A stretch of 44,315 nt of DNA from Rhodoferax sp. UBA5149 (GTDB lineage Bacteria > Pseudomonadota > Gammaproteobacteria > Burkholderiales > Burkholderiaceae_C), in NCBI RefSeq assembly GCF_002413825.1, contig NZ_DHXT01000102.1:1-44315 (forward strand). Reading direction: 5' to 3'. Both the position numbers and the translations under genes were made by a program. The notes beneath the pieces are model-generated. The model did not search any database and was not told where the DNA came from. It saw nothing but the letters and a program-made list of their open reading frames with translations. How positions within the stretch are numbered: the stretch's first letter is position 1; each line of letters opens with the position of its first letter. Positions 27,051 through 34,208 of the stretch are shown here, one piece after another.

Positions 27051-27072
27051 GATTGCCAAGGGTCAGGCAATC
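27051..27072 (-). other. inverted repeat across the pilJ stop codon
   Basis: GATTGCC (27051-27057) and GGCAATC (27066-27072) are perfect 7-bp arms around an 8-base loop that contains the pilJ stop. There is no T run after it, so it is not a classical terminator. It could affect mRNA processing or the relative expression of pilJ and chpA, or be chance. Confidence 0.4.
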
Positions 27073-29351
27073 TTGAACCGTGCCACAGATTGACGCAATT
27101 CTTCAGCCATTTTCGAGAGCTCGCGGACCTGGGCTGCCGTGGAACGCGTACCCTCGCCGGTCTGCTCGGTCACCGCAAAAATGTGCTGAATATTTTCAGC
27201 CACCACGTTGGCCAGATTCGCCTCGCGCGAGGTTGAGTTGGAAATCTGTTCGATCAACTCGGCCAGACGACGCGACACCTGATCAATTTCAGTCAGTGCT
27301 GTACCGGCATTGTCAGACAGTTTGGCGCCCTCCACCACCCCTTGGGTCGAGCGCTCCATGGCGCCCACGGCATCCTGGGTGTCGGTCTGAATGGCCTTGA
27401 CCAGTGCAGAAATCTGGCGCGTTGCATCGGCGGATCGTTCAGCCAGCCGCTGCACCTCCTCGGCCACCACCGAGAAACCCCGACCTGCCTCGCCGGCGGA
27501 AGCGGCCTGAATGGCCGCATTCAGCGCCAGCACGTTGGTCTGTTCGGTAATGTCGGAAATCAGTTCCGTGATTTCACCAATTTCCTGGGACGACTCACCC
27601 AGGCGTTTGATCCGCTTGGAGGTTTCCTGAATCTGATCGCGGATCGAGTTCATGCCACCAATGGCATTTTGCACCGCCTGCAAGCCCACCTCCGCCGCTT
27701 GCAGTGACTGGCGGGCCACTGATGCGGATTCCTGCGCCTGGACGGACACTTCATTGATTCGCGAAGCCATCTCCACGACCGAGCGGCCGGTTTCCCGAAT
27801 TTCATGCAGTTGCTCGTTGGATGCGGCCAAAAGCTCCGTCGACGTGGTATCCACATCAGCCGTGGTTTGTGCGACGCGGGCTGCCGTGTTTTGTACGTTA
27901 CCCACCAGGGATCGCAATTCTTCCACCGTGTAGTTCACTGAATCGGCAATCGCACCGGTGATGTCCTCGGTGACGGTCGCCTCCTGTGTCAAATCCCCCT
28001 CGGCGACCGTTTGCAATTCATTCATCAAACGCAAAATGGCCGCTTGGTTGGCATCGTTCACCCGCTTGGCTTCTTGCTCCTGGCGCTCGGCATCCACCCG
28101 CTGCGTCTCGGCAATTACCTGGCGCTTACGGCTGTCCAACAGCTGAACATAGGACAGGCCACCCGCGCTAAGCAGCGCCAACAAAGCCGAGCCCACCAGT
28201 GTTGCCAAGGCGGCGGCGCCAAGGCCCGTGTGTGAGGAAAGTTTGACCTGCAGCGCTTCAAGATCTCGACGCAGAGGCTCACTGTCCGCAATAATGGAAA
28301 CCTGCGCCTCACGTGCCGAAACAAGTCCCTGAAGATTGCCCAGAATGGCGCCTGCTTGTGTGCGGGTCTCTTCGTAAAGCTTGATCAAGTCAGTCAGCTG
28401 CTCACGCGTTTGCGGATCTTTCACGGCTGTCAAGTGCAACTCGGGGCTGCCATCCAGCATGCCCTGAGCCGTTTCCTTGAACGAGTTCAAATCCTTGCCC
28501 AGCAGGAAAACCGCCTCGGGACTGACACCCTCCACCGTCAGGAACTCGTTGGACGACTTGCCAATGCGCTGCGTCAACATCACCAACTGCCCGGCCGCCG
28601 AGATCTCTGTGGCCGGGGCATTTTGCTGCAACTTGAGGGATGACACGGTCTCGGCAATTTCCAGCAGATCTGAAGACTGCCGATTGATAAGGCGAAGTGC
28701 TGCACTCACCTGCGTCAGGATTTTCTGCTGCGACATCACAATCGCCGCATTTTTTTCGGCCCGTTCCATCAAGGGCGTGATTTTGTCCAGCTCCGGCTGG
28801 TAGTCTGCAGTCAAGGCATTCAGACCCATTCGTTCGTCACCGGATTTCAGACCACGAACCGACCTGGACAGAACATCCGAGCTCTCCTTGACGTCCGGAA
28901 ATGCCTGTGCACCGCCCACCAGCGCCTGTGAAACGGATTTTGCCAGTCGTTGCGACTGCATCAGGGACTGTCCCGTAGCGCCCAACTGTTGCGCCACCCG
29001 GTCCGCCTGGCCGAGCGCAAACAGGGTCACAACAGCGAGCAAGACCAGCGCCAAGCCCAGCAAAATCGACAAGCGTCGCTGATGCTGGACCACCGTTTTT
29101 TTGCCGAATACAGGCAAGGCAATCAGGTCGATCGATTCTTCAGTGGCGCGGTCGCTGCTGTCGCTGCTGTCCAGATCGGACTTGATTGGCGTGGCCGGGG
29201 TCAGGACTGCATGGTTTACTTCGCCCTGCATTTGCTCGGTCACCATCGGATCCACCGTGGCGTCCGGCATACCAAGACTCAACCGGGAATCCTGCTCGGC
29301 CTCAGGCACTTTTTTGGTAAACAGATTTTTCAGTTGATCGACGAAGGACAT
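27063..29351 (-). CDS. pilJ: PilJ, methyl-accepting chemotaxis protein of the pilus system
   Basis: A 762-residue receptor. It has an unusual cytoplasmic N-terminal extension of about 90 residues, a membrane helix at about 94-114, a periplasmic helical PilJ-type sensor region, a second membrane helix at about 370-398 (AALATLVGSALLALLSAGG), a HAMP-like linker and a C-terminal signalling domain. The hairpin tip reads EQTNVLALNAAIQAASAGEAGRGF with VVAEEVQRLAERS, the CheA/CheW contact site. There is no CheR-docking pentapeptide; the C-terminus is FKIA. PilJ senses surface or pilin signals and controls ChpA. AAGG precedes the ATG. It lies 21 bases after pilI and 44 bases before chpA, in the order found in other type IV pilus systems. 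Confidence 0.94.
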   Translation of the reverse strand: MSFVDQLKNLFTKKVPEAEQDSRLSLGMPDATVDPMVTEQMQGEVNHAVLTPATPIKSDLDSSDSSDRATEESIDLIALPVFGKKTVVQHQRRLSILLGLALVLLAVVTLFALGQADRVAQQLGATGQSLMQSQRLAKSVSQALVGGAQAFPDVKESSDVLSRSVRGLKSGDERMGLNALTADYQPELDKITPLMERAEKNAAIVMSQQKILTQVSAALRLINRQSSDLLEIAETVSSLKLQQNAPATEISAAGQLVMLTQRIGKSSNEFLTVEGVSPEAVFLLGKDLNSFKETAQGMLDGSPELHLTAVKDPQTREQLTDLIKLYEETRTQAGAILGNLQGLVSAREAQVSIIADSEPLRRDLEALQVKLSSHTGLGAAALATLVGSALLALLSAGGLSYVQLLDSRKRQVIAETQRVDAERQEQEAKRVNDANQAAILRLMNELQTVAEGDLTQEATVTEDITGAIADSVNYTVEELRSLVGNVQNTAARVAQTTADVDTTSTELLAASNEQLHEIRETGRSVVEMASRINEVSVQAQESASVARQSLQAAEVGLQAVQNAIGGMNSIRDQIQETSKRIKRLGESSQEIGEITELISDITEQTNVLALNAAIQAASAGEAGRGFSVVAEEVQRLAERSADATRQISALVKAIQTDTQDAVGAMERSTQGVVEGAKLSDNAGTALTEIDQVSRRLAELIEQISNSTSREANLANVVAENIQHIFAVTEQTGEGTRSTAAQVRELSKMAEELRQSVARFKIA

Positions 29352-29372
29352 GGTGAAACCTTAGGAAGAAAC

Positions 29373-29903
29373 TTAAGCGCTAATGCTGAGAAACTCGGGG
29401 AGTTGAGACAAAGACTGAAGGTTGATTTCCTGCCAGTGCTCCCCATTGAGGTCAGTAAACCGGCTTCCAAAAAAAACGGGGGAACCTTCAGGCGGCAGCG
29501 CTACGTCGGCGAACGCTTCACGTTTGCGAAGTCCCGCCAAACCATCCACCAGCAAAGCACAGTTGAGTTCCAGCGCTGCATTGAAGGTAATGACGCTGGA
29601 CTCAGCAAGCGATTGTTCGGTTCTGGCCCGTGTCGCCCCGTCACCCATGAAACTTGCCAGATCAACAACGCCATAGAGGCCACCGCGAAGATTGATCACG
29701 CCCATGAACCAGGGGCGGGCGTAAGGCACAACCTGGATGTTGGCGAGCGGGAATATCTCGCCAGATTGCGCCAGCGGAAAGAGGTAATTTGCTTCGCCTA
29801 CCTTGACGGCCAGCCACGACACTGAAACGCCCTCTGAACGAGCGGCTTTCAATCGGCTGGCAAGGCGGGTCTGGAGTTCTCGGAGAGCTTCGCGATTAGC
29901 CAT
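29373..29903 (-). CDS. pilI: PilI, CheW-like coupling protein
   Basis: A 176-residue CheW-domain protein that links the PilJ receptor to the ChpA kinase. The core shows WLAVKVGEANYLFPLAQSGEI, the VPYARPWFMGVINLRGGLYGVVDLASF segment typical of CheW proteins, and a terminal strand HWQEINLQSL. It has a 20-residue helical N-terminal extension (ALRELQTRLASRL). AGGA lies a few bases before the ATG. It is cotranscribed with pilG and pilH upstream (15-base gap) and pilJ downstream. Confidence 0.93.
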   Translation of the reverse strand: MANREALRELQTRLASRLKAARSEGVSVSWLAVKVGEANYLFPLAQSGEIFPLANIQVVPYARPWFMGVINLRGGLYGVVDLASFMGDGATRARTEQSLAESSVITFNAALELNCALLVDGLAGLRKREAFADVALPPEGSPVFFGSRFTDLNGEHWQEINLQSLSQLPEFLSISA

Positions 29904-29918
29904 GCGGTCCTGAGGATT

Positions 29919-30284
29919 TCAGCCCAAAGCCTTGATCTTGACCAGCAGCTCAGCCGCATCGATCGGTTTGGTGACGTAATCACGCGCACCCTGACGCATA
30001 CCCCACACCCGGTCCGTCTCGAGATTCTTGCTGGTGCACATGATGATAGGAATGTCCGAGTACTCAGGCGTGCGGTTAATGGACCGCGTCAATTGAAACC
30101 CATTCTGACCCGGCATCACCACGTCCATGAGGATCAGATCGGGCTTCTCTTCGGACAACCGACGAAACGCTTCATCAGCGCCCTCGGCCGTGCGGACCGA
30201 CATGCCGTTTTTTTGCAACAAATCCGTCATGAACATCAACTCAGTTTTTGAGTCGTCCACGATCAGTACTTTTTGGATAGCCAT
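29919..30284 (-). CDS. pilH: PilH, response regulator (single receiver domain)
   Basis: A 121-residue CheY-like protein: VLIVDDSKTE (acidic pocket), LILMDVVMPGQNGF (phospho-acceptor Asp), CTSK (Thr/Ser switch) and YVTKPID (conserved Lys). There is no output domain. In Pseudomonas PilH promotes pilus retraction or acts as a phosphate sink. AGGAGA stands seven bases before its ATG, and this ATG overlaps the pilG stop by one base (TAATG), so the two regulators are translationally coupled. Order and pairing with PilG make the assignment firm. Confidence 0.93.
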   Translation of the reverse strand: MAIQKVLIVDDSKTELMFMTDLLQKNGMSVRTAEGADEAFRRLSEEKPDLILMDVVMPGQNGFQLTRSINRTPEYSDIPIIMCTSKNLETDRVWGMRQGARDYVTKPIDAAELLVKIKALG

Positions 30285-30682
30285 TAATTTTCTCCTTGCG
30301 TCGCTGCACCAAACTGCTGTACAGCCTGCAATAACTGGTCTTTGGTAAACGGTTTTGTTAAATAATCCTGCGCCCCGACCATGCGCCCACGCGCCTTGTC
30401 GAAAACACCATCCTTGGAAGACAGCATGACAACGGGCACCCCAGAGAACCTGGCATTGCGCTTGATGATGGCGCAGGTCTGGTAACCATCCAGCCTAGGC
30501 ATCAAAATGTCGCAGAAAATGAGATGGGGCTGGTAGTCATTGACTTTGGCCAACGCATCAAAACCATCCTCAGCGAGCGTGACCTGGTGCCCACCTTGCT
30601 TGAGAAAAATCTCGGCGCTGCGTCGGATGGTGTTGCTGTCGTCAATCACCAGAACTTTGAAAGTCGATCCAGTCGTATTCAC
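30284..30682 (-). CDS. pilG: PilG, response regulator (single receiver domain)
   Basis: A 132-residue CheY-like protein with VLVIDDSNTIRRSAE, LIFCDILMPRLDGYQT (phospho-acceptor Asp), MLSSKDGVFDKARG and YLTKPF, a very close fit to PilG. PilG favours pilus extension and, in Pseudomonas, cAMP production. Two starts are possible. The GTG at 30682 has AGGAG nine bases upstream and gives an N-terminus of normal PilG length. The in-frame ATG at 30706 would add eight residues but has no ribosome-binding site. I prefer the GTG. It overlaps pilH at TAATG. Confidence 0.92.
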   Translation of the reverse strand: MNTTGSTFKVLVIDDSNTIRRSAEIFLKQGGHQVTLAEDGFDALAKVNDYQPHLIFCDILMPRLDGYQTCAIIKRNARFSGVPVVMLSSKDGVFDKARGRMVGAQDYLTKPFTKDQLLQAVQQFGAATQGEN

Positions 30683-30747
30683 AAAACAATGCTCCTGAAT
30701 TGACATTTATCATTAGCGATGATGCACATCCTCAATGCCGTGGAAAC

Positions 30748-30921
30748 TCATATTTGCACCATTTCGAAATCTTCCTTGCGGGCGCCACATTCGGGGCATG
30801 CCCAGTTGACTGGCAGGTCACGCCACATTGTGCCTGGCGCAATACCATGATCAGGATCCCCTGTACCTTCATCATAGATCCAGCCACAAATCAGACACAT
30901 CCATGTTTTGCTCTCAGTCAC
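30748..30921 (-). CDS. rubredoxin
   Basis: A 57-residue protein not covered by longer ORF searches because it starts with GTG. Its four iron ligands are Cys9 and Cys12 (MCLICGWIYDE) and Cys42 and Cys45 (WACPECGARKEDFE), with the DLPVNWACPECG segment that defines rubredoxins. It carries one iron and transfers single electrons in the cytoplasm. An in-frame TAA lies two codons upstream, so GTG at 30921 is the only plausible start. It ends 41-65 bases before pilG on the same strand and may share its promoter. Divergent from the ThiD-like gene. Confidence 0.95.
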   Translation of the reverse strand: MTESKTWMCLICGWIYDEGTGDPDHGIAPGTMWRDLPVNWACPECGARKEDFEMVQI

Positions 30922-30953
30922 AGCTTAAAGGGCCTTCGAATAGAATGCAATCA

Positions 30954-30982
30954 TTGAATAAAGACGGCATTCGCGATATACG
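30954..30982 (+). promoter_or_regulatory. candidate sigma-70 promoter for the ThiD-like gene and hemL
   Basis: TTGAAT (30954-30959) and TATACG (30977-30982) are separated by exactly 17 bases; each matches consensus at four of six positions. It lies about 55 bases before the start at 31037, in the only divergent gap available for the thiD-like/hemL pair. Confidence 0.4.
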
Positions 30983-31036
30983 CGCCGCACGCCACAACGT
31001 GCGATATTCTGCCTGAAGAAAAACACAGGCCTGCCT

Positions 31037-31960
31037 ATGCCCCCCCCCACGGTTTCCCTAATAGCCGAAGACCAGGAATCAACGACACGTCCCGCATGCG
31101 TCCTGGTATTCAATGCCAACGACCCCAGCGGCGCGGGCGGCTTGTCGGCAGATGTGGCCGCGATTGCATCGGTGGGCGCGCATGCCCTGCCGATCGTGAC
31201 CGGGGCTTACGCACGTGACACCGCCGAGATTTTCGATCACTTCTCACTCGACGAGGAGGCCGTGGCAGAGCAGGCCCGCGCGGTCCTTGAGGACGTCGCG
31301 GTTCAGGTGATCAAGCTGGGTTTTGTGGGTTCACCGGAAAACCTCAGCACGGTGGCCGGCATCGCGGCCGACTACGCCGATGTTCCCTTGATCGCCTACA
31401 TGCCCGACCTGTCCTGGTGGGACGAAGTCGAGATTGACCTGTACCTGGACGCCTTCAAAGAATTGATATTGCCCCAGACCACTGTGTTGGTAGGAAACCA
31501 CAGTACCTTGTGGCGCTGGCTGCTTCCCGACTGGAGCACAGAACGCTCGCCGGGTGCGCACGATATCGCCCGCGCCGCTCACGAGTTGGGCGTTCCCTAT
31601 ACGCTGGTGACAGGCATCCCACTGCCGGATCAGTTCATTGACAACGTGCTGGCCAGCCCGCAGGCCGTACTGGCAAGCGAGAAATTTGAGCGCTTCGAAG
31701 CGGTTTTTTCAGGGGCCGGCGATACCCTGTCGGCCGCGCTCGCCGCCTTGCTCGCCAGTGGCGACGACCTGCCGGAAGCATTCACGGAAGCACTGAGCTA
31801 TCTGGATCGCTGCCTGGCGGGTGGTTTTCGTCCCGGTATGGGTCATATCGTGCCGGATCGGCTCTTTTGGGCACAACCTGACGACGAGCCAGAAGCCGAG
31901 ATCGATCCAAGCTCCTCTTTTTCCAACCTGGAACTCCCTCCCCATGACACAAAACATTGA
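31037..31960 (+). CDS. ThiD-like kinase (hydroxymethylpyrimidine/pyridoxine kinase family)
   Basis: A 307-residue ribokinase-fold protein. The N-terminal NDPSGAGGLSADVAAI and the following AHALPIVTGAYARDT correspond to the ThiD substrate region. The C-terminal anion-hole motif is FSGAGDTLSAALAALL. Many ThiD enzymes have GTGC at that place, whereas pyridoxal kinases and other family members have Asp, so the substrate (HMP-phosphate or a B6 vitamer) is uncertain. Annotation pipelines probably call it phosphomethylpyrimidine kinase. It has an acidic C-terminal tail of about 30 residues beyond the usual fold. The start codon is followed immediately by nine C residues. Its last 17 bases overlap hemL, suggesting translational coupling; both products relate to cofactor biosynthesis (HemL itself uses PLP). 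Confidence 0.8.
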   Translation: MPPPTVSLIAEDQESTTRPACVLVFNANDPSGAGGLSADVAAIASVGAHALPIVTGAYARDTAEIFDHFSLDEEAVAEQARAVLEDVAVQVIKLGFVGSPENLSTVAGIAADYADVPLIAYMPDLSWWDEVEIDLYLDAFKELILPQTTVLVGNHSTLWRWLLPDWSTERSPGAHDIARAAHELGVPYTLVTGIPLPDQFIDNVLASPQAVLASEKFERFEAVFSGAGDTLSAALAALLASGDDLPEAFTEALSYLDRCLAGGFRPGMGHIVPDRLFWAQPDDEPEAEIDPSSSFSNLELPPHDTKH

Positions 31961-33248
31961 TAACAATCACACGCTGTTTGAACGCGCCAAGCGGGTGATC
32001 CCCGGCGGCGTCAATTCGCCGGTCCGGGCTTTCAAGGCGGTCGGCGGCACCCCGCGTTTTGTCAAACGCGCCCAAGGTGCTTACTTCTGGGACGCCAACG
32101 ACCAGCGTTACATCGACTACATCGGTTCCTGGGGCCCCATGATTTTGGGCCACGGCCATCCGGCGGTCGTCAAAGCGGTGCAAGAGGCGGTGCTCGAAGG
32201 CTTCTCGTACGGCGCCCCCACCGAACGCGAGGTCGAGCTGGCCGAAGAAATTCTGCGTCTGATGCCCTCCATGGACATGGTGCGCCTGGTCAGCTCCGGC
32301 ACCGAAGCCGCCATGAGCGCCATCCGCCTGGCCCGCGGCGCTACCGGGCGCAGCAAACTGATCAAATTTGAAGGCTGCTACCACGGCCACGCGGATGCGC
32401 TGCTGGTCAAGGCCGGCTCAGGCCTGGCCACCTTTGGCAACGCCACCAGTGCTGGCGTGCCGGCCGAAGTGGTGCAGCACACACTGGTGCTCGAATACAA
32501 CCACATCGGACAACTGGAAGAAGCTTTTGCCTTGCACGGCGACGCCATCGCCTGCCTGATGATCGAGCCGATTGCCGGCAACATGAACTTCGTGCGCGCC
32601 TCGGTGCCCTTCATGAAGCGCTGTCGCGAACTGTGCACCCAGTACGGCACCTTGCTGGTGTTTGATGAGGTCATGAACGGGTTTCGGGTGGCGCTGGGCG
32701 GCGCACAAAGCGTCTACGCCCGCGACATCCCCGGTTTCGAGCCCGACATCACGGTCATGGGCAAAGTCATTGGCGGTGGCATGCCCCTGGCAGCCTTTGG
32801 CGCCAAGCGTGCGGTGATGGAACACCTGGCGCCCTTGGGCGCGGTTTACCAAGCTGGCACGCTGTCGGGTAACCCGGTAGCCACCGCCTGCGGCCTGGCC
32901 ACACTGCGCGAAATTCAAAAACCGGGTTTCTTCGAGGACTTGTCGCGCAAAACCCGTTTGCTGGTGGACGGTCTGAGCAGCGCCGCCCACCAGGCAGGCG
33001 TCCCTTTTTGTGGCGACAGCGAAGGCGGCATGTTCGGCTTCTTCTTGTTCGACGCCTTGCCGCAAAACTACGCCAAGGTCATGACCACCGACAGCGCCCG
33101 CTTCAACCAACTATTCCATGGCCTGCTGGACCGTGGCGTGTACATTGCGCCGGCCTTGTTCGAGGCTGGCTTTGTGAGCGCGGCACACACCGATGCCGAC
33201 ATCGCCACCACCATCGACATTGCCCGCGATGTTTTCAAGTCGCTATAA
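31944..33248 (+). CDS. hemL: glutamate-1-semialdehyde 2,1-aminomutase
   Basis: A 434-residue PLP enzyme that turns glutamate-1-semialdehyde into 5-aminolevulinate, the C5-pathway entry to tetrapyrroles. Signatures include RVIPGGVNSPVRAF at the N-terminus, VSSGTEAAMSAIRLARGATGR, DEVMNGFRVALGGAQ, and the Schiff-base lysine Lys274 in VMGKVIGGGMPLAAFG. The ATG at 31944 has GGAA upstream and lies inside the end of the ThiD-like gene; the longer open frame from 31821 merely overlaps that gene. The stop codon (33246-33248) lies within the first bases of a dispersed repeat copy. Confidence 0.96.
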   Translation: MTQNIDNNHTLFERAKRVIPGGVNSPVRAFKAVGGTPRFVKRAQGAYFWDANDQRYIDYIGSWGPMILGHGHPAVVKAVQEAVLEGFSYGAPTEREVELAEEILRLMPSMDMVRLVSSGTEAAMSAIRLARGATGRSKLIKFEGCYHGHADALLVKAGSGLATFGNATSAGVPAEVVQHTLVLEYNHIGQLEEAFALHGDAIACLMIEPIAGNMNFVRASVPFMKRCRELCTQYGTLLVFDEVMNGFRVALGGAQSVYARDIPGFEPDITVMGKVIGGGMPLAAFGAKRAVMEHLAPLGAVYQAGTLSGNPVATACGLATLREIQKPGFFEDLSRKTRLLVDGLSSAAHQAGVPFCGDSEGGMFGFFLFDALPQNYAKVMTTDSARFNQLFHGLLDRGVYIAPALFEAGFVSAAHTDADIATTIDIARDVFKSL

Positions 33249-33295
33249 AAATAATAGCTGCCAATGACCATTTGACGGGGGCTGGATTCATTTTA
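33242..33295 (+). repeat. repeat family 1 copy at the hemL 3' end
   Basis: It begins GCTATAAAAATAATAGCTGC and shares the ACGGGGGCT core with the copies at 34090 and 37772; the similarity fades after the core. The hemL stop codon TAA falls inside its first seven bases. Confidence 0.6.
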
Positions 33296-33418
33296 AATGC
33301 CATCGTCGGCGACGGGCCGGTATTCCAACTGTTACCGTTGCTTTACCCGACGTACATCGAAAAAACGGGTCTGCGCACGTAAACTTGTCTCATTCAACAC
33401 GTGAACTAGGGGATAGCC

Positions 33419-34069
33419 ATGAAAAAGATCGTTTTACCAGCCATGCTGGTCCTCGCCGCTGGCTTGTGCGCCGCTCAGGAGATGGGGCGCGTGATTTCCT
33501 CCACCCCCGTGGTGCAACAGGTGGGCGTACCGCGCCAGGTGTGCAATACACAGCCCATGGTCACGTCGGCTCCCAGGTCAGGGGCGGGTGCGGTCATGGG
33601 TGCGATTGCGGGAGGTGCCATGGGCAACGCAGTAGGGGATGGCGGCGGGCGGGCACTGGCCACCATGATTGGTTTGGTGGGTGGCGCCATCCTGGGCGAC
33701 AAGGTGGAAGGCGGCGGCCAGCAACAGGTTCAAAACGTGCAAAGCTGCAGCACCCAGACCTTCTATGAAAACCGCACTGTCGGCTACAACGTGGTCTACG
33801 AATATGCCAACAAACAATATTCGATGCAAACGCCCAGCGACCCCGGCCAGTTTGTGCAACTGCAGATCACGCCAGTAAGCGCCACCCTGCCCCAGGCACC
33901 CAGCGTCAACATCAGTGCCGCTCAACCCGTGACAACGGTGCAGGAGGTTTATGCCCAGCCGGGCTATGTCACAGTGCAGCCAGGCTATTACGCCCAACCC
34001 TACTACCCGCCCGTGGGTATTAACCTGGGTTTTGGCTTTTACGGTGGCTCGCACCGTCACTGGCGTTAA
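33419..34069 (+). CDS. glycine-zipper 2TM domain protein, exported
   Basis: A 216-residue protein with a signal peptide (MKKIVLPAMLVLAAGLCAAQ, cleavage near residue 19). A glycine-zipper region follows at about residues 55-95 (GAGAVMGAIAGGAMGNAVGDG and MIGLVGGAILGD), which can form paired membrane helices. The C-terminal part is Gln/Pro/Tyr-rich (VQPGYYAQPYYPP) and ends in a Gly/His/Arg tail. Similar proteins are outer-membrane or periplasmic lipoprotein-like factors of the SlyB/Rick_17kDa type, but this one lacks a lipobox cysteine at the right place. Function unknown. AGGGGAT precedes the ATG. It is monocistronic and convergent with purH. Confidence 0.82.
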   Translation: MKKIVLPAMLVLAAGLCAAQEMGRVISSTPVVQQVGVPRQVCNTQPMVTSAPRSGAGAVMGAIAGGAMGNAVGDGGGRALATMIGLVGGAILGDKVEGGGQQQVQNVQSCSTQTFYENRTVGYNVVYEYANKQYSMQTPSDPGQFVQLQITPVSATLPQAPSVNISAAQPVTTVQEVYAQPGYVTVQPGYYAQPYYPPVGINLGFGFYGGSHRHWR

Positions 34070-34089
34070 GCCCGTCGCGCGCCGCAGTT

Positions 34090-34143
34090 GCTACTGAAAT
34101 AGGAGCGGCATACGCATATTTCACGGGGGCCAGAGCCCGGTTT
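34090..34143 (+). repeat. repeat family 1 copy between the glycine-zipper gene and purH
   Basis: By eye it matches the copy at 37772-37825 at about three quarters of 54 ungapped positions, with the perfect shared run CACGGGGGC and the flanking GCATATT and AGCCC. It lies in the convergent gap just before the terminator. Confidence 0.7.
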
Positions 34144-34148
34144 GTCAT

Positions 34149-34178
34149 AAAAAAAAGCGGCGCAAGGCCGCTTTTTTT
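34149..34178. terminator. bidirectional Rho-independent terminator
   Basis: A perfect stem (A-run plus GCGGC, paired with GCCGC plus T-run; 5-base loop GCAAG) has a long A tract on one side and a T tract on the other. It therefore works on both strands between the convergent glycine-zipper gene and purH. Confidence 0.92.
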
Positions 34179-34208
34179 GATCTGGCGTGAAGTGAATGGC
34201 TCAGTGGC

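Noticed and set aside
33578..34060. 160-codon minus-strand frame opposite the glycine-zipper gene
   Set aside because: The plus-strand gene has a signal peptide, zipper motif and ribosome-binding site; the opposite frame has none of these.
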